Assembly (NCBI RefSeq): GCF_014698145.1
Contig: NZ_JACJSM010000017.1
Span: forward strand, 62,001-126,000
Direction: 5' to 3'
Length of the DNA stretch: 64,000 nucleotides
DNA from: Oscillatoria sp. FACHB-1406
GTDB lineage: Bacteria > Cyanobacteriota > Cyanobacteriia > Cyanobacteriales > Spirulinaceae
Of this stretch, positions 44,519 through 54,077 are shown piece by piece; position 1 is the stretch's first letter; each line of letters starts with the position of its first letter. The notes beneath the pieces were generated by a model. The model worked only from the letters and a program-made list of their open reading frames with translations, searched no databases and had not been told where the DNA came from. Position numbers and translations under genes: made by a program.

Positions 44519-47500
44519 ATGACCGAACCTTCTCCTCTACTCTCTATTTATCAAGTCGGCGGCAGTTTGCCCGGGGATGCGCCTACCTATGTTTGGCGAC
44601 AGGCAGACGATGAGTTATATCGGGGATTGAAAGCCGCTCAATTCTGTTACATTCTCAACTCCCGGCAAATGGGGAAGTCGAGCTTGCGGGTGCGGGCGAT
44701 GCAGCGTTTGGGGAACGAGGGGATTGCTTGCGCGGCGATCGATCTGACGCGCATTGGCAGTCGTAATATTACGCCGCAGCAATGGTATTTGGGGTTAATC
44801 GAGAGCATCGCTAAAAGTTTATCGCTTTCGCTGGGCGATCGCGCAATTCTCAGTCAGTGGTGGCGGGGGCGCGCCCATCTCTCCCCCCTCCAATCCCTGA
44901 GCAATTTTATCGAAGAAGTGTTGCTCGTCGAAATTGACGATCCAATTGTCATTTTTATCGACGAAATCGATAGCACGCTCAGCTTACCTTTCCCGGTTGA
45001 CGACTTTTTTGCTTTAATTCGCGCTTGCTACAACCAACGCGCCGAACGCCCGGAATATCAACGCTTGACGTTTACGCTGCTGGGGGTGGCTACGCCCGCC
45101 GATTTAATTGCCGACAAAAAGCGGACTCCTTTTAATATCGGACGCGCGATCGATCTCGATGGCTTTCAGTTGTCCGAAGTCGAACCTTTAATCGCCGGTT
45201 TAGCTTCCGTCAGCGAGAATCCCCGCGCGCTGATGGCTGAAATTTTGGCTTGGACGGGGGGACAACCGTTCCTGACGCAAAAACTCTGTCGCTTGGCAGC
45301 AGCACCGCAGGAAATTGAGTCGGAAGCGCACGCTCGCTCGCCTTATGCACGAATTGCAACTTTAGTCAAGACAAAAGTCCTCGAAAATTGGGAAGCCCAA
45401 GACGATCCCGAACATTTGAAAACGATACGCGATCGCGTCTTGTGCAATCCCCAACGAATGGGGCGCTTGCTCGGACTCTACCAACAAATCTTAAAAGACG
45501 GCGAACTCAGCGCCGCCGATAGCCCCGAACACATGGAATTACGACTAACGGGCTTAGTGGTGAAGCGATCGGGATTCCTCAAAACTTACAATCGCATCTA
45601 CGCCACCGTCTTCAATCGCGCTTGGGTAGAACGGGAACTCGGACGGGTGCGTCCTTACGGCGAATCTTTTAATGCTTGGCTGGCTTCTGAGGGGCAGGAC
45701 GAATCGCGCTTGCTGCGGGGACAAGCGTTGCGCGATGCCTTAACCTGGTCGAGCGATCGCAGTTTAAGCGATGCCGACTTCCAATTCTTGAGCGCCTCCC
45801 AAGCCTTCGACAAGCAAAAAAGCCAGCAGGAACTCGAACTCGAGCGCCAAGCCATTCGCCTCGAGAAGCTCGAAGCGCAACAGCAGCACCAACAAGCTCA
45901 AGAAGCCTTAAACCGAGTTCTTGCCAAGCAACTGAAGCTCGCCTTAATCGGAGGAGCCGCGATCGCTGCTTTTGCCATCCTTGCCATCAGCTTTGCCATT
46001 CGCGCCGAATTCCAGCAGCGACGCGCGACGAGTGGAGAAGTCATTGCCCTGCAAAATTACGCCCAATCCTTACTCGCCTCCAATCAATCCTTCGACGCGC
46101 TGCTCGAAGCGGTGGGCGGTGCGCGCAAGCTGCGAGGAGTGCAATGGGCGAAAACCAATATCCGCATTCCCCTCACCGCCGTCTTACAGCAAGCCGTGTA
46201 TCGCGTCGAAGAGTACAATCGCTTAGAGCGGCATACCGACCAAGTGTATAGCGTTGTTTGGAGTCCCGACGGACAAAGGCTGGCCTCGGCGGGGGCAGAT
46301 GGAACCGTGCGGTTGTGGAGCGCGGAAGGCGCACTGCTGCAAACCTTCGAGCATCTGGGGAAAGTTTGGGATGTCAGTTTCAGTCCGGACGGTCAACTGT
46401 TGGCTTCGGCGGGGGCAGATGGAACGGTCAAGCTCTGGAATCGGGATGGGACGCTGCTGCGAACCATCAAAGGTCATGGCGATGACATCTATAGCGTCAA
46501 GTTTAGCCCCCAGGGAGACGCGTGCCGCTACGCGGATCCCTGCGGGATCGCGACCAGTAGCGCCGATAAAACCGCGCGACTGTGGGGGCTAGATGGAAGC
46601 GCGATCGCCATTTTCCCCCACGCCGATAAAGTCGATAGCATCGCTTGGAGTCCCGACGGACAAACCCTCGCCACTAGCAGCGCCGATAGAACTATCAAAC
46701 TCTGGCAGCGCGACGGCAAGTTATTAAAAAGCTTTGTCGGTCACGCCAAGCGCATCTTTAGCATTGCTTGGAGTCCCGACGGGAAAACCCTCGCTTCTGC
46801 CAGCGCCGATCGCACCTTAAAGTTATGGCAGAACGACGGATTGTTGCTAAAAACGCTAGTCGGACACCAAGATGAAGTCTTCCATGTCGCTTGGAGTCCC
46901 GACGGGCGCACTCTGATTTCTAGCAGTGCCGATGGAACGGTCAAGTTATGGGGCTGGGAGGGAACCTTGTTGCGAACTTTTGGGGGGCATCAAGGCAGTG
47001 TTTGGAAAGCGAACTTTAGCCCCGATGGGAAAACGTTTGCGACTGCCAGTCAAGATGCGAGTATTAAGCTTTGGCGGCTCGAGCGCTTCGTTCCCCAAAC
47101 CCTGCAAGGACACCAAGGGATTATTTGGGCGGTGAGTTTCAGCCCCGACAACCGCAAAATTGTTTCGGCTAGCGCCGATAATACTTTGAAGCTTTGGAGT
47201 CGCAATGGCGCTCTACTGCGTGTTTTTCGAGGGCATCAGGATATTGTCGGCGTAGCGAGTTTTAGTCCGGACGGGCGCGCCATCGCTTCGGGCAGTCGCG
47301 ATAAAACGATTAAGATTTGGAACTTGGAAGGAACCGTTCAAAAAACGCTGACAGGGCATCAGGATGAAGTTCTCGGTGTGGCTTGGAGTCCCGACGGTCA
47401 ATTGCTGGCTTCCGCCAGTCGCGATAAAACGGTCAAGCTTTGGGATGCGAGCGGGAATTTACTGAAAACTTTAAGCGGTCATAACGGCCCGGTCAACTGG

Positions 47501-48052
47501 GTGAGTTTTAGTCCGGACGGTGGAACCTTAGCGAGCGCTAGCGACGATAAAACAATTAAACTGTGGAGTCGCGATGGGAAGCTGCTGAAAACGCTGACAG
47601 GGCATACTGCTGAGGTATTTTATGTGGAGTTTAGCCCGGACGGAACCTTGCTCGCTTCCAGCGGTCAGGATAATACGATCGCGTTGTGGCGTTCTGACGG
47701 TCGCCGCTACAAAGTCTTAAAAGGACATCGCCGCGCTGTGGCTAGTGTCAGCTTCAGTGCGGACAGCCAGCTTTTAGCCTCGGCGAGTTGGGATACGACA
47801 GTTAAGCTTTGGAGTCGCGAGGGAAAGGAGTTGAGCACCCTGAGAGGGCATCAAGATAAGGTTAACTTAGTGGCTTTTAGTAAGGACAGTAAGTTACTCA
47901 TCTCTGCCGGATTCGATCGCAAGGTTATCCTTTGGAATTTGGATTTAGACGATTTAATGGGGAAGAGTTGTCGCTGGCTGCACGATTATCTCGAGACCAA
48001 CCCCAACCTTCCCGACGAACGGCGATCGCTTTGTCGCCCGGGCCTCCCCTAG
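44519..48052 (+). CDS. AAA-like ATPase with two seven-bladed WD40 propellers
   Basis: The 1177-residue product has an N-terminal AAA-like (AAA_35-type) domain with Walker A SRQMGKSS (residues 48-55) and Walker [11 protein letters not shown] (about 142-151). A coiled coil rich in Gln and Glu, a single membrane helix (about 470-495) and a spacer follow. Then come fourteen WD40 repeats, enough for two seven-bladed propellers, each with SPDGxxLASxSxDxTxKLW. Repeat 3 carries an insert of about eight residues (ACRYADPCG) encoded by a small palindromic DNA repeat. Such cyanobacterial AAA-WD40 proteins are thought to be scaffolding or signal-sensing ATPases; the specific role is unknown. The start is ATG 44519. 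Confidence 0.88.
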   Translation: MTEPSPLLSIYQVGGSLPGDAPTYVWRQADDELYRGLKAAQFCYILNSRQMGKSSLRVRAMQRLGNEGIACAAIDLTRIGSRNITPQQWYLGLIESIAKSLSLSLGDRAILSQWWRGRAHLSPLQSLSNFIEEVLLVEIDDPIVIFIDEIDSTLSLPFPVDDFFALIRACYNQRAERPEYQRLTFTLLGVATPADLIADKKRTPFNIGRAIDLDGFQLSEVEPLIAGLASVSENPRALMAEILAWTGGQPFLTQKLCRLAAAPQEIESEAHARSPYARIATLVKTKVLENWEAQDDPEHLKTIRDRVLCNPQRMGRLLGLYQQILKDGELSAADSPEHMELRLTGLVVKRSGFLKTYNRIYATVFNRAWVERELGRVRPYGESFNAWLASEGQDESRLLRGQALRDALTWSSDRSLSDADFQFLSASQAFDKQKSQQELELERQAIRLEKLEAQQQHQQAQEALNRVLAKQLKLALIGGAAIAAFAILAISFAIRAEFQQRRATSGEVIALQNYAQSLLASNQSFDALLEAVGGARKLRGVQWAKTNIRIPLTAVLQQAVYRVEEYNRLERHTDQVYSVVWSPDGQRLASAGADGTVRLWSAEGALLQTFEHLGKVWDVSFSPDGQLLASAGADGTVKLWNRDGTLLRTIKGHGDDIYSVKFSPQGDACRYADPCGIATSSADKTARLWGLDGSAIAIFPHADKVDSIAWSPDGQTLATSSADRTIKLWQRDGKLLKSFVGHAKRIFSIAWSPDGKTLASASADRTLKLWQNDGLLLKTLVGHQDEVFHVAWSPDGRTLISSSADGTVKLWGWEGTLLRTFGGHQGSVWKANFSPDGKTFATASQDASIKLWRLERFVPQTLQGHQGIIWAVSFSPDNRKIVSASADNTLKLWSRNGALLRVFRGHQDIVGVASFSPDGRAIASGSRDKTIKIWNLEGTVQKTLTGHQDEVLGVAWSPDGQLLASASRDKTVKLWDASGNLLKTLSGHNGPVNWVSFSPDGGTLASASDDKTIKLWSRDGKLLKTLTGHTAEVFYVEFSPDGTLLASSGQDNTIALWRSDGRRYKVLKGHRRAVASVSFSADSQLLASASWDTTVKLWSREGKELSTLRGHQDKVNLVAFSKDSKLLISAGFDRKVILWNLDLDDLMGKSCRWLHDYLETNPNLPDERRSLCRPGLP
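46517..46552 (+). repeat. Small palindromic repeat inserted in frame in a WD40 blade
   Basis: The stretch contains GATCCC-TGC-GGGATC, a perfect 6-bp hairpin, and a preceding GCGT...ACGC pair. The other thirteen repeats go straight from the DG/GD turn to the LAS strand, but here about 24-27 extra bases encode ACRYADPCG without breaking the frame. Confidence 0.7.
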
Positions 48053-48064
48053 CACGAGCGAAAA

Positions 48065-48316
48065 TTACCGACTGCTGCCTCCTTCCGAACCGTCGGGACG
48101 ACCGTCGGGAGAAGTGGGGGGATCGGTCCTTGCGCTCGATTCCCACCCCGGAATCTCGGACGCTTGCGATCCGCTCGAGGGGGATGCTTCCCCGCCGCCA
48201 GCACAATTTGCTGCGCCTTGAGGCGAAGCCACGGCTGGAAAGCTCAAAGAAGTTGCCAGGATAGCACCCGCGATCGCAAATTGGGTTGCTTGTTGCAATT
48301 TTTGAAACCGACTCAT
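48065..48316 (-). CDS. Small exported Ser/Gly-rich protein
   Basis: The 83-residue product from ATG 48316 has a signal peptide (residues 1-30, hydrophobic, ending FPAVAS). A short mature part is rich in Ser, Gly, Pro and Glu and probably disordered. No family was recognised. An upstream in-frame ATG at 48334 adds six residues. It is convergent with the AAA/WD40 gene, 12 bp apart. It is a likely but not certain gene. Confidence 0.5.
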   Translation of the reverse strand: MSRFQKLQQATQFAIAGAILATSLSFPAVASPQGAANCAGGGEASPSSGSQASEIPGWESSARTDPPTSPDGRPDGSEGGSSR

Positions 48317-48351
48317 CCGTGCCTTTAACTCCATGCTACTATCCTACTGAT

Positions 48352-48372
48352 AGCACGGTTTTAGACCGTGCT
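48352..48372. other. 8-bp perfect hairpin
   Basis: AGCACGGT and ACCGTGCT pair around TTTAG, then GGGTTTTG follows. It lies between the small exported protein gene and the PIN-toxin remnant, and could end the minus-strand PIN transcript or stabilise it. Confidence 0.4.
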
Positions 48373-48440
48373 GGGTTTTGTGACGCGATCGCTCCCGCTT
48401 CGGTTCCAAGATGATTCGCTGCGATCGGGAGTACGAGGAA

Positions 48441-48836
48441 TTACGCGATCGTTTTAAGGTGAGGATAGTCGATAATTTTGCGATCGCAAGTCACTAAAAG
48501 AATATCGTATCGCCGAGCCAGAGCAACTAAGATGCGATCCGCTGGGTCTTTATGAAACTCGCCAGGAAGTTGGGTACTCTCAATTGCATCTAACGGATGC
48601 AACGGTTCAATGATTAAACCTGAATGAGTTCTCGCTTACTCGTACCATTGTACGAGGGGTAATGGCAAAATCAGTTTTCCCAGACTCACTTTCACAGCAA
48701 CTTCCCAAACTGAAATTACGGAAACGAGTAAACCGTTTTGTTTTTCCTCCTCCAAAATTGCACGATTCGCTGTTTCTGACAAATTGCTCGGATCGTGTAA
48801 CATCCCGAGCAAAATATGAGTGTCTAATCAAATCAT
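48441..48836 (-). pseudogene. PIN-domain (VapC-type) toxin, inactivated by two nonsense codons
   Basis: Reading the minus strand from ATG 48836, one uninterrupted frame of 131 codons encodes a PIN-domain toxin. It contains LDTHILLGML (Asp5, the first metal ligand), VSVISVWEVAVK (the conserved Glu45), DPADRILVALAR (Asp100) and LLVTCDRKIIDY (Asp118). All family acids are present. However, codon 3 is TGA (48830-48828) and codon 67 is TAA (48638-48636). There are no frameshifts. The start overlaps the antitoxin stop by 4 bp (ATGA), the classic layout of such pairs. A restart at the internal ATG (codon 12) would lose Asp5. Confidence 0.88.
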
Positions 48837-49066
48837 GCACCCAATTCGTTCCATAAATCCGACATTGATTCGTCAAAATCTTCGCTGACGATCGACGGCA
48901 TTCCTCGCAGAGGATAATGCCCTTTTTCATTCAGTTTCGCGTTCCCACTTTCAGCAGGATCGAGGGATGAAGACAGTTGAGTTTGGCGCAAAAAACTCAA
49001 TAATACTTGCAATAACTCATCGGGCGCTTGCTCGATCTCCCGGAGCAATTCTTCGCGGATTGGCAT
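48833..49066 (-). CDS. Antitoxin partner of the decayed PIN toxin
   Basis: The 77-residue product starts MPIREELLREIEQAPDELL, the usual opening of the short antitoxins found before PIN toxins in cyanobacteria (related to the DUF2281 group). Its C-terminal part, with SIVSEDFDESMSDLWNELGA, is the acidic tail expected to wrap the toxin. The gene is open and its stop overlaps the toxin start by 4 bp. The toxin frame has two nonsense codons, so the antitoxin may now be a solitary gene. Confidence 0.8.
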   Translation of the reverse strand: MPIREELLREIEQAPDELLQVLLSFLRQTQLSSSLDPAESGNAKLNEKGHYPLRGMPSIVSEDFDESMSDLWNELGA

Positions 49067-49126
49067 AGAGCCAAAGTCTCCTTTAATTCCCCAGTCTTTT
49101 GCGATTATTATAACAAAACCATTGGA

Positions 49127-51175
49127 TTAATTAATCGCTCGAATCTGAAAGACATCCGTTGCTTTAAATTCCACTTCAAAGACAACGCGCTCTTTCTCCA
49201 TCGTATTGGACTTCGGTAAATGGGCTAGAGGCGTACTGGGGAATCGCGTTGCCGCATTTTTATCAACGGGTTCGTAGTCCGCAATTCTTCCGTCAGCCGT
49301 GAAACTAACGCGGTAAGTTAAACTCGGAATAAAAATACCATCGGCCCGCGATAAATTCCCGCTTTCCAAAGAACCAGACAAAACGCGATCGATTTTTTCA
49401 AACAAACTTTGTTTCAGCAGTCCGATATCCGCCGCATCAACCACCGGCGTTTTTATTCCTTTTAATTTCTCCGTCCACGGGACAACTTCAAACGTTCCTG
49501 ACGGATAGAACGTGACTTTGAACTCGCCCAACGGTTCTCGGACGCTGGGAGGAGTCGCGCTGCGATCTTGCCAGAGCAGTTCGACGGGGGTAATATAAGC
49601 GTAATCTTGCGACATCGTATCGTAGCCGTAGTAGCGGACGATTTGCCCGCTGGGATTGGCAAAAACGTGCAGGACAATCTTCACCGCTGGCAGGTTTTTG
49701 GGGTCGAGCTTGCGTTGAATCTGCGTGCGGACGGCGAGTTGTAGTTGGGCAAGGAGTTTCGGATCGTCGATACTAACCGAGTCAATATTCGCGGCGAAGG
49801 TTTGCAGGAGTTGGCGCACGGGGGCGAGGGACAGAGTAGCGTTGAGGACTTTGGAATCGTACAAATATTCCGGCCGAGTGACTTGACGGATATCGAAGCA
49901 GTAGAATTCAAAGTTGCGGTAGGCTTGACGCGGATCGACTCCGGGAACGCTACCGTTAAAAGCTAACTGCAAAATTTGGGCTAAACTGCCATAACAACGA
50001 GTTCGGGACGATGCGATCGCGTTATTTTGACCCGATAGCGCTTCTTTTTGCAATAGCGCTGCATTTTCTAGCAACCAAATTTTCTCGAGCAAGACTTCTG
50101 GCGTTGCCTCCCAACCGACCTTCGCCCAATGTAAGATTGCTTGATTGGTGCGAATTTCGGCTTGTAAGCTATGGGCGTGCTGCTTGTTGGGTTGTTGGTC
50201 GGCAAAGGTAATTGCGCGCTCGAGTAGCAGTTCTGTGGCGCGGACGGTATCGGGGTCGATTTTGCCCGTCCATTGCGTTTTTTCCCAAGCTTGCCATATT
50301 TGTACGCGGGCGAGGGCGTTCATGGCGGCAGGATCTCCGCTTAATGTCCCTTTTTTATATTCGGCGATCGCGCGATCGAAATCCCCTAACGTTTCATAAA
50401 TACTTCCAATCGCCAAACCCACCCGTCGGTCGTCGGGAATGAACTCCAGCGCGCGCTTGTAACTTTCCTGCGCTTCCGACCAGCGATTTTCAAACTGCTG
50501 TCGCTGTCCCTGCTGATAGTACAGTCGTCCGACCAAAGGCAAATTGCTATAAGTTAAGTGGGAAACGCCCAACAGCACTAAAGCACTGGCAAACGTTACT
50601 TCCGAGTGGAGGTAAGGCGGAATTTTTAAGCTTCCTAGGGCCTTTTCCACCACTTTTTGCCCTTTGTCCGTCAGCGCGCCCCCCGCAACCAGCACTAAAC
50701 CCGCACCTTGGCTAATCGTACTCAACGTTCCCCACAAATCAAACCCCTGCGCCGCAGAAAAAGCACGCGCGGTTTGCGTTAAAAAGGTTGTCGAAATTAC
50801 CAAGCAAGCCACTGTCCCCAAATTCCAAAGCCAGTCATACTTTGCCCAGCGGGGTTGCGGTTGGGGTTTGGGCGGAAAGTTTTCGGGGAACCACCACCAA
50901 GCTGAAGCGCCAGGATTTAAACTCTGACGCGCTTGCGCGAAAAGCTCGTTATGGATAATGCCTTCGCTACCAAGGTCGCTCAAAACTTTATCGAGTTGTA
51001 CCAGTTCTCCTAAGACGGCTTCTTCTGTTGCTCGCTCTTGTTCTAAGATGGTTTGGACGGCATCGCGAGCGCTCATCAAACCGATAATCTGCTCGATGGA
51101 AGGTTGGAAGTTTTCCGCTTTGAACGGTGTTAAAGCTGCGGAATAGCGTGCTAAGGCTTGTTCGAGTTCTAACAT
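49127..51175 (-). CDS. Membrane TPR-containing protein, 682 aa
   Basis: I do not recognise the overall family. The N-terminus is a helical coil (about residues 1-95). Two or three membrane segments follow (about 115-136, 155-172 and 195-215). TPR-like helices then occur (about 220-300, with RWSEAQESYKRALEFIPDD and DFDRAIAEYKKGTL). The C-terminal 250 residues are beta-rich, with ITPVELLWQDRSATP and LTYRVSFTADGRIADYEPV. The TPR part may face the cytoplasm or periplasm. It is alone on the minus strand, upstream of the antitoxin gene with a 60-bp gap. Confidence 0.75.
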   Translation of the reverse strand: MLELEQALARYSAALTPFKAENFQPSIEQIIGLMSARDAVQTILEQERATEEAVLGELVQLDKVLSDLGSEGIIHNELFAQARQSLNPGASAWWWFPENFPPKPQPQPRWAKYDWLWNLGTVACLVISTTFLTQTARAFSAAQGFDLWGTLSTISQGAGLVLVAGGALTDKGQKVVEKALGSLKIPPYLHSEVTFASALVLLGVSHLTYSNLPLVGRLYYQQGQRQQFENRWSEAQESYKRALEFIPDDRRVGLAIGSIYETLGDFDRAIAEYKKGTLSGDPAAMNALARVQIWQAWEKTQWTGKIDPDTVRATELLLERAITFADQQPNKQHAHSLQAEIRTNQAILHWAKVGWEATPEVLLEKIWLLENAALLQKEALSGQNNAIASSRTRCYGSLAQILQLAFNGSVPGVDPRQAYRNFEFYCFDIRQVTRPEYLYDSKVLNATLSLAPVRQLLQTFAANIDSVSIDDPKLLAQLQLAVRTQIQRKLDPKNLPAVKIVLHVFANPSGQIVRYYGYDTMSQDYAYITPVELLWQDRSATPPSVREPLGEFKVTFYPSGTFEVVPWTEKLKGIKTPVVDAADIGLLKQSLFEKIDRVLSGSLESGNLSRADGIFIPSLTYRVSFTADGRIADYEPVDKNAATRFPSTPLAHLPKSNTMEKERVVFEVEFKATDVFQIRAIN

Positions 51176-51241
51176 GAGCGAAGATGGGAGTTAGTGAATA
51201 ATGAATAATGAATGATGAATAATGAATGGTGAGAGATGAAA

Positions 51242-51271
51242 GTAGGGTGCGTTACGCTCCGCTAACGCACC
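51242..51271. repeat. Palindromic repeat, family 3
   Basis: GGTGCGTTA and TAACGCACC pair around CGCTCCGC, preceded by GTAG. The GTAGGGTGCGTTACGC phrase is of a type I associate with dispersed repeats in other cyanobacteria. Only one copy is seen in this window. Confidence 0.6.
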
Positions 51272-51633
51272 ATCGGAGAGTTAGCTAATACTCATTTAAA
51301 TAATGAATTATGAAATGTAAAGAGTGAATGATGAATAAATTGCGTTCGGAGAAGCAATAATAAATTGTTAGAAAAAAATCGAATACTGTTTTTTATCGTC
51401 GAATCGAGAGCAATTTATGAAAATTGACCTCAGTTGAAAATCGTCCTGCTTTTAAACTACACTTTGCAATCTCTATATTTCTGAAAGCAACTGGATTTTT
51501 AAAGAAAATTTTTGAATGAAGAAGAAGATGAGAGCAAGTCACCGCTCGCTGATAACTGATGCGGCGATCGCTGAAATGTCTTGCTCTAAGTTACCGCAAG
51601 CGCTACACTCTCCCATACATAGGTTGGGTGTGA

Positions 51634-51652
51634 GTCTGAGGATTCCTCCGAC
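51634..51652 (+). promoter_or_regulatory. Imperfect 19-bp palindrome upstream of the hydrolase gene
   Basis: GTCTGAGGATTCCTCCGAC is palindromic except for one base pair and the central base. It ends 25 bp upstream of the GTG at 51678. Its position fits an operator or a leader hairpin that could occlude the ribosome site. No regulator is known for it. Confidence 0.35.
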
Positions 51653-51677
51653 GGTAAGTTAACGCAGGGAGAAAAGG

Positions 51678-52514
51678 GTGAGTTTAATTAAAGAGCGATC
51701 GCTGGAAGTTGGCAAACTGAAGTGGTTTTATCGGGAAGCGCAACCCCAACAGGAGACGGAGAAACCGCCGATTTTGTTTCTCCACGGGTTGCCTTCCCAT
51801 AGTTTGTGTTGGTGCGAAGTAATGGAGAAAGTCACCGAACGGGGATGGCGAGCAATTGCACCGGATTGGATCGGTTCTGGGTTTTCTGCTAAACCAGAAC
51901 GCCGCGATTTTGCCTATACTCCTGAAGCTTATTCTAACGCTTTTGAGGAGTTCTTAGCCGCACTGGAAATCGAGAAATTTATCCTCGTCGTGCAAGGATA
52001 TTTAAGTACGGTAGGATTGCAATATATCTTCGCAAATCCCGATCGCTGCGATCGCGTCGTCATCCTCAATGCACCCCTCGTTTCTACTGCCCAGTTACCC
52101 TGGTCAATGAAGCAATGGGGAATTCCCTTCGTCGGCGATATGTTAACTCAAGACCCGCTACTCGTCGATCGCACCCTTGAAGGCGGTAGCGGTTTCCGCA
52201 TTGCCGATAAAAACTTAGATATTTACCGCAAACCTTTCTTACAAACCTCTGCGGTCGGACGTGCATTAATGACAACAGTCCGCAATCTCAACTTGCCTAA
52301 AGTGACCGCACAATTAGAAGAAAGTTTTGCGAACTGGACAAAGCCTACCTTAATTATTTGGGGGTCTGCCGATTCTTGGCTTCCCGAAGCACCGGTTGAG
52401 AATCTCGCCGCAACCCATGAGAATATCAAACTCATTAAACTCCCCGAAGCCAAACATTATCCTCAAGAACACTGGCCGGAGGAAGTCAGTCAAGCTTTGC
52501 TGAATTTTCTCTAA
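51678..52514 (+). CDS. Alpha/beta-hydrolase fold protein with atypical nucleophile elbow
   Basis: The 278-residue product has the hydrolase fold: oxyanion-side HGLPSHS (residues 36-42), APDWIGSGFSAKPE (61-74), and C-terminal LIIWGSADSWLP and AKHYPQEHWPEE with the expected acid and His. The elbow, normally GxSxG or a D/C variant, reads VVQGYLST (104-111), so no Ser, Cys or Asp stands at the nucleophile position. It may be a non-catalytic or different-mechanism member. The start is GTG, supported by AGGGAG upstream. Confidence 0.8.
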   Translation: MSLIKERSLEVGKLKWFYREAQPQQETEKPPILFLHGLPSHSLCWCEVMEKVTERGWRAIAPDWIGSGFSAKPERRDFAYTPEAYSNAFEEFLAALEIEKFILVVQGYLSTVGLQYIFANPDRCDRVVILNAPLVSTAQLPWSMKQWGIPFVGDMLTQDPLLVDRTLEGGSGFRIADKNLDIYRKPFLQTSAVGRALMTTVRNLNLPKVTAQLEESFANWTKPTLIIWGSADSWLPEAPVENLAATHENIKLIKLPEAKHYPQEHWPEEVSQALLNFL

Positions 52515-52639
52515 ATCCGGTGCGAAAGTTTAAGTCTCTCTGAAGAGCTTTGATTATCAATTGCTCCCAATTTAATAAAATATTGATGCAATTTTTGTTA
52601 AAAATGGGGGCTTGCTTTTTTGAAAAAATTTGGATATAC

Positions 52640-52702
52640 TATTTAGATAATGGAAATCCGTACGTTAATTTCAAAATTGCGTCTATTTCCATTATCTAAA
52701 TA
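52640..52702. terminator. Long AT-rich inverted repeat between convergent genes
   Basis: TATTTAGATAATGGAAAT (52640-52657) pairs perfectly over 18 bp with ATTTCCATTATCTAAATA (52685-52702), with a 27-base loop. It lies between the hydrolase (plus) and EamA (minus) stop codons, so it may act as a bidirectional terminator. The AT content and size are also compatible with a small mobile palindrome. Confidence 0.5.
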
Positions 52703-52779
52703 TAGCATTAAAAAGCAAAAAAAAAACTAAAAATCGCAAAATTTAACCCAATTTTTATTAACTTATATTACAAAAAGAC

Positions 52780-53655
52780 TCATTTTTGCGAAGTCCGAAC
52801 AATATCCTCTCGAAAACGCGAAGCCCCAGCCGCCGCCAACGAAATCGAGACAATCGCAACGATAGATTGTCCGGTTAACCTCTCCCCTAGAACCAAAAAA
52901 CCCGCAACTGCTGCCGACATTGGATCGAGACTTTTCAAAATCCCAAAAAGATCGATAGGTAGAGATTTCAACGCAATCATTTCTAGCGAGTAGGGAATCA
53001 TTGAAGACAAAATCGCTACGCCGAACCCACTCAATAATAACCGAGGCTGCAATAAAGCATTTCCTGCCGTAAAAATCCCCACCGGCACTAACCAAATTGC
53101 GCCTACTAACATCGCCCAACACAGTCCCTCAATCCCCGCCACAACCTGCCCCACCCGCGCCGATAAGATGATATACATTGCCCAGAAAAAAGCAGCCGTT
53201 AGCGCAAAACAAACACCCAAAAGATTCAATCTTTCGCCGCTAAGGGGGGTTAGTAACGCCACACCGATCGCGGCTAGCAAAACCCAAAGTAATGTTAGTT
53301 TTCCCCGCGACTTCAGCGCGGCTAAACCGAGCGGCCCTGTAAATTCTAACGCCACTGCAATTCCTAGGGGAATGCGCTCAATTGCCAGATAAAACGAAAG
53401 ATTCATCAGCGATAAAACTAGCCCAAAACCAATGAGTAGTTTAAAATTTTGCTGGATAGTAGGAGTCCATTTCGGTTGGCAGAATACCATCAAAATTACC
53501 GCAGCAAATCCTACGCGCATCAATACCATTCCGAAAGAACCGATTGAAGGTAAGAGAGATTTAGCAAAAGCAGAGCCGATTTGCGTCGAGGCAATCGCTA
53601 AGAGAACTAGAGAAATAGGAGGTAAAGCAAAGAGCTTTGCAATCCGGTCGATCAT
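52780..53655 (-). CDS. EamA-family drug/metabolite transporter
   Basis: The 291-residue product from ATG 53655 has about ten membrane helices arranged as two EamA repeats. Motifs typical of the family are seen: FYLAIERIPLGIAVALEFTGPL in the first half and MIPYSLEMIALKSLPIDLFGILKSLDPMSAAVAGFLVLGERL in the second. These transporters export amino acids or other metabolites; the substrate is unknown. The start is downstream of the previous gene's stop by 20 bp. It is probably the last gene of a MOSC-ATL / 133-aa / EamA unit. Confidence 0.88.
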   Translation of the reverse strand: MIDRIAKLFALPPISLVLLAIASTQIGSAFAKSLLPSIGSFGMVLMRVGFAAVILMVFCQPKWTPTIQQNFKLLIGFGLVLSLMNLSFYLAIERIPLGIAVALEFTGPLGLAALKSRGKLTLLWVLLAAIGVALLTPLSGERLNLLGVCFALTAAFFWAMYIILSARVGQVVAGIEGLCWAMLVGAIWLVPVGIFTAGNALLQPRLLLSGFGVAILSSMIPYSLEMIALKSLPIDLFGILKSLDPMSAAVAGFLVLGERLTGQSIVAIVSISLAAAGASRFREDIVRTSQK

Positions 53656-53675
53656 AATAAAAAAGTTAAGATGTT

Positions 53676-54077
53676 TTAATCCCACCATGCGAAGAGCATT
53701 TGAGAATTAATGTCGAGTTCGTCGCATCCCCATGCAAAGCGAACAAATTCACCGGCAAAGTCTAAATCTTGCACGCCAATAACGGTTATTGTATCCACAA
53801 CCAAATCGGGATTGTCTGGTTTTGCAAATGCTACACCATCAAAAGTTGCTGTTGCTCCGTGGGACTCACAGCGATGTCCGAATTCAACAAATGCCCCCAC
53901 TGAAGGAGCCGCATTAAAGCTTGATGTTCGACTCGTGCATTTCTCTTCAATCAGTTGTTCTAACTTAACGAGCGATAGTCCTTCAAATTTAATCGCGTTG
54001 GGAGTATATTCTTGAATTGACGAGCCTAGAATTTCTTCAAGTCGTTGAACCATAAATTTTATCTCCTCTCGAGGCAA
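53676..54077 (-). CDS. Hypothetical protein, 133 aa
   Basis: I do not recognise the family. The product is acidic, with an N-terminal helix (MPREEIKFMVQRLEEILG), a beta-rich centre and a C-terminus ending INSQMLFAWWD. Two cysteines are separated by more than 20 residues; no membrane segment is seen. It starts 1 bp after the MOSC-ATL gene stop (54078), so the two are surely co-transcribed and probably translationally coupled. The EamA gene follows. Confidence 0.65.
   Translation of the reverse strand: MPREEIKFMVQRLEEILGSSIQEYTPNAIKFEGLSLVKLEQLIEEKCTSRTSSFNAAPSVGAFVEFGHRCESHGATATFDGVAFAKPDNPDLVVDTITVIGVQDLDFAGEFVRFAWGCDELDINSQMLFAWWD

Larger units (their letters stand above)
51176..51677. other. 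Gene-free gap with simple repeats and a palindrome
   Basis: The first 60 bp are GAATAATGAATGATGAATAATGA-type simple repeats. A family-3 palindrome lies at 51242-51271. A possible 48-codon frame at about 51516-51661 has no family support. An imperfect 19-bp palindrome at 51634-51652 lies 26 bp before the hydrolase GTG. The rest is AT-rich. Confidence 0.6.

Noticed and set aside
51516-51661. A 48-codon frame starting with Met-Lys-Lys-Lys-Met.
   Set aside because: No homologue type, no clear ribosome site, and it overlaps a palindrome that is more likely regulatory.
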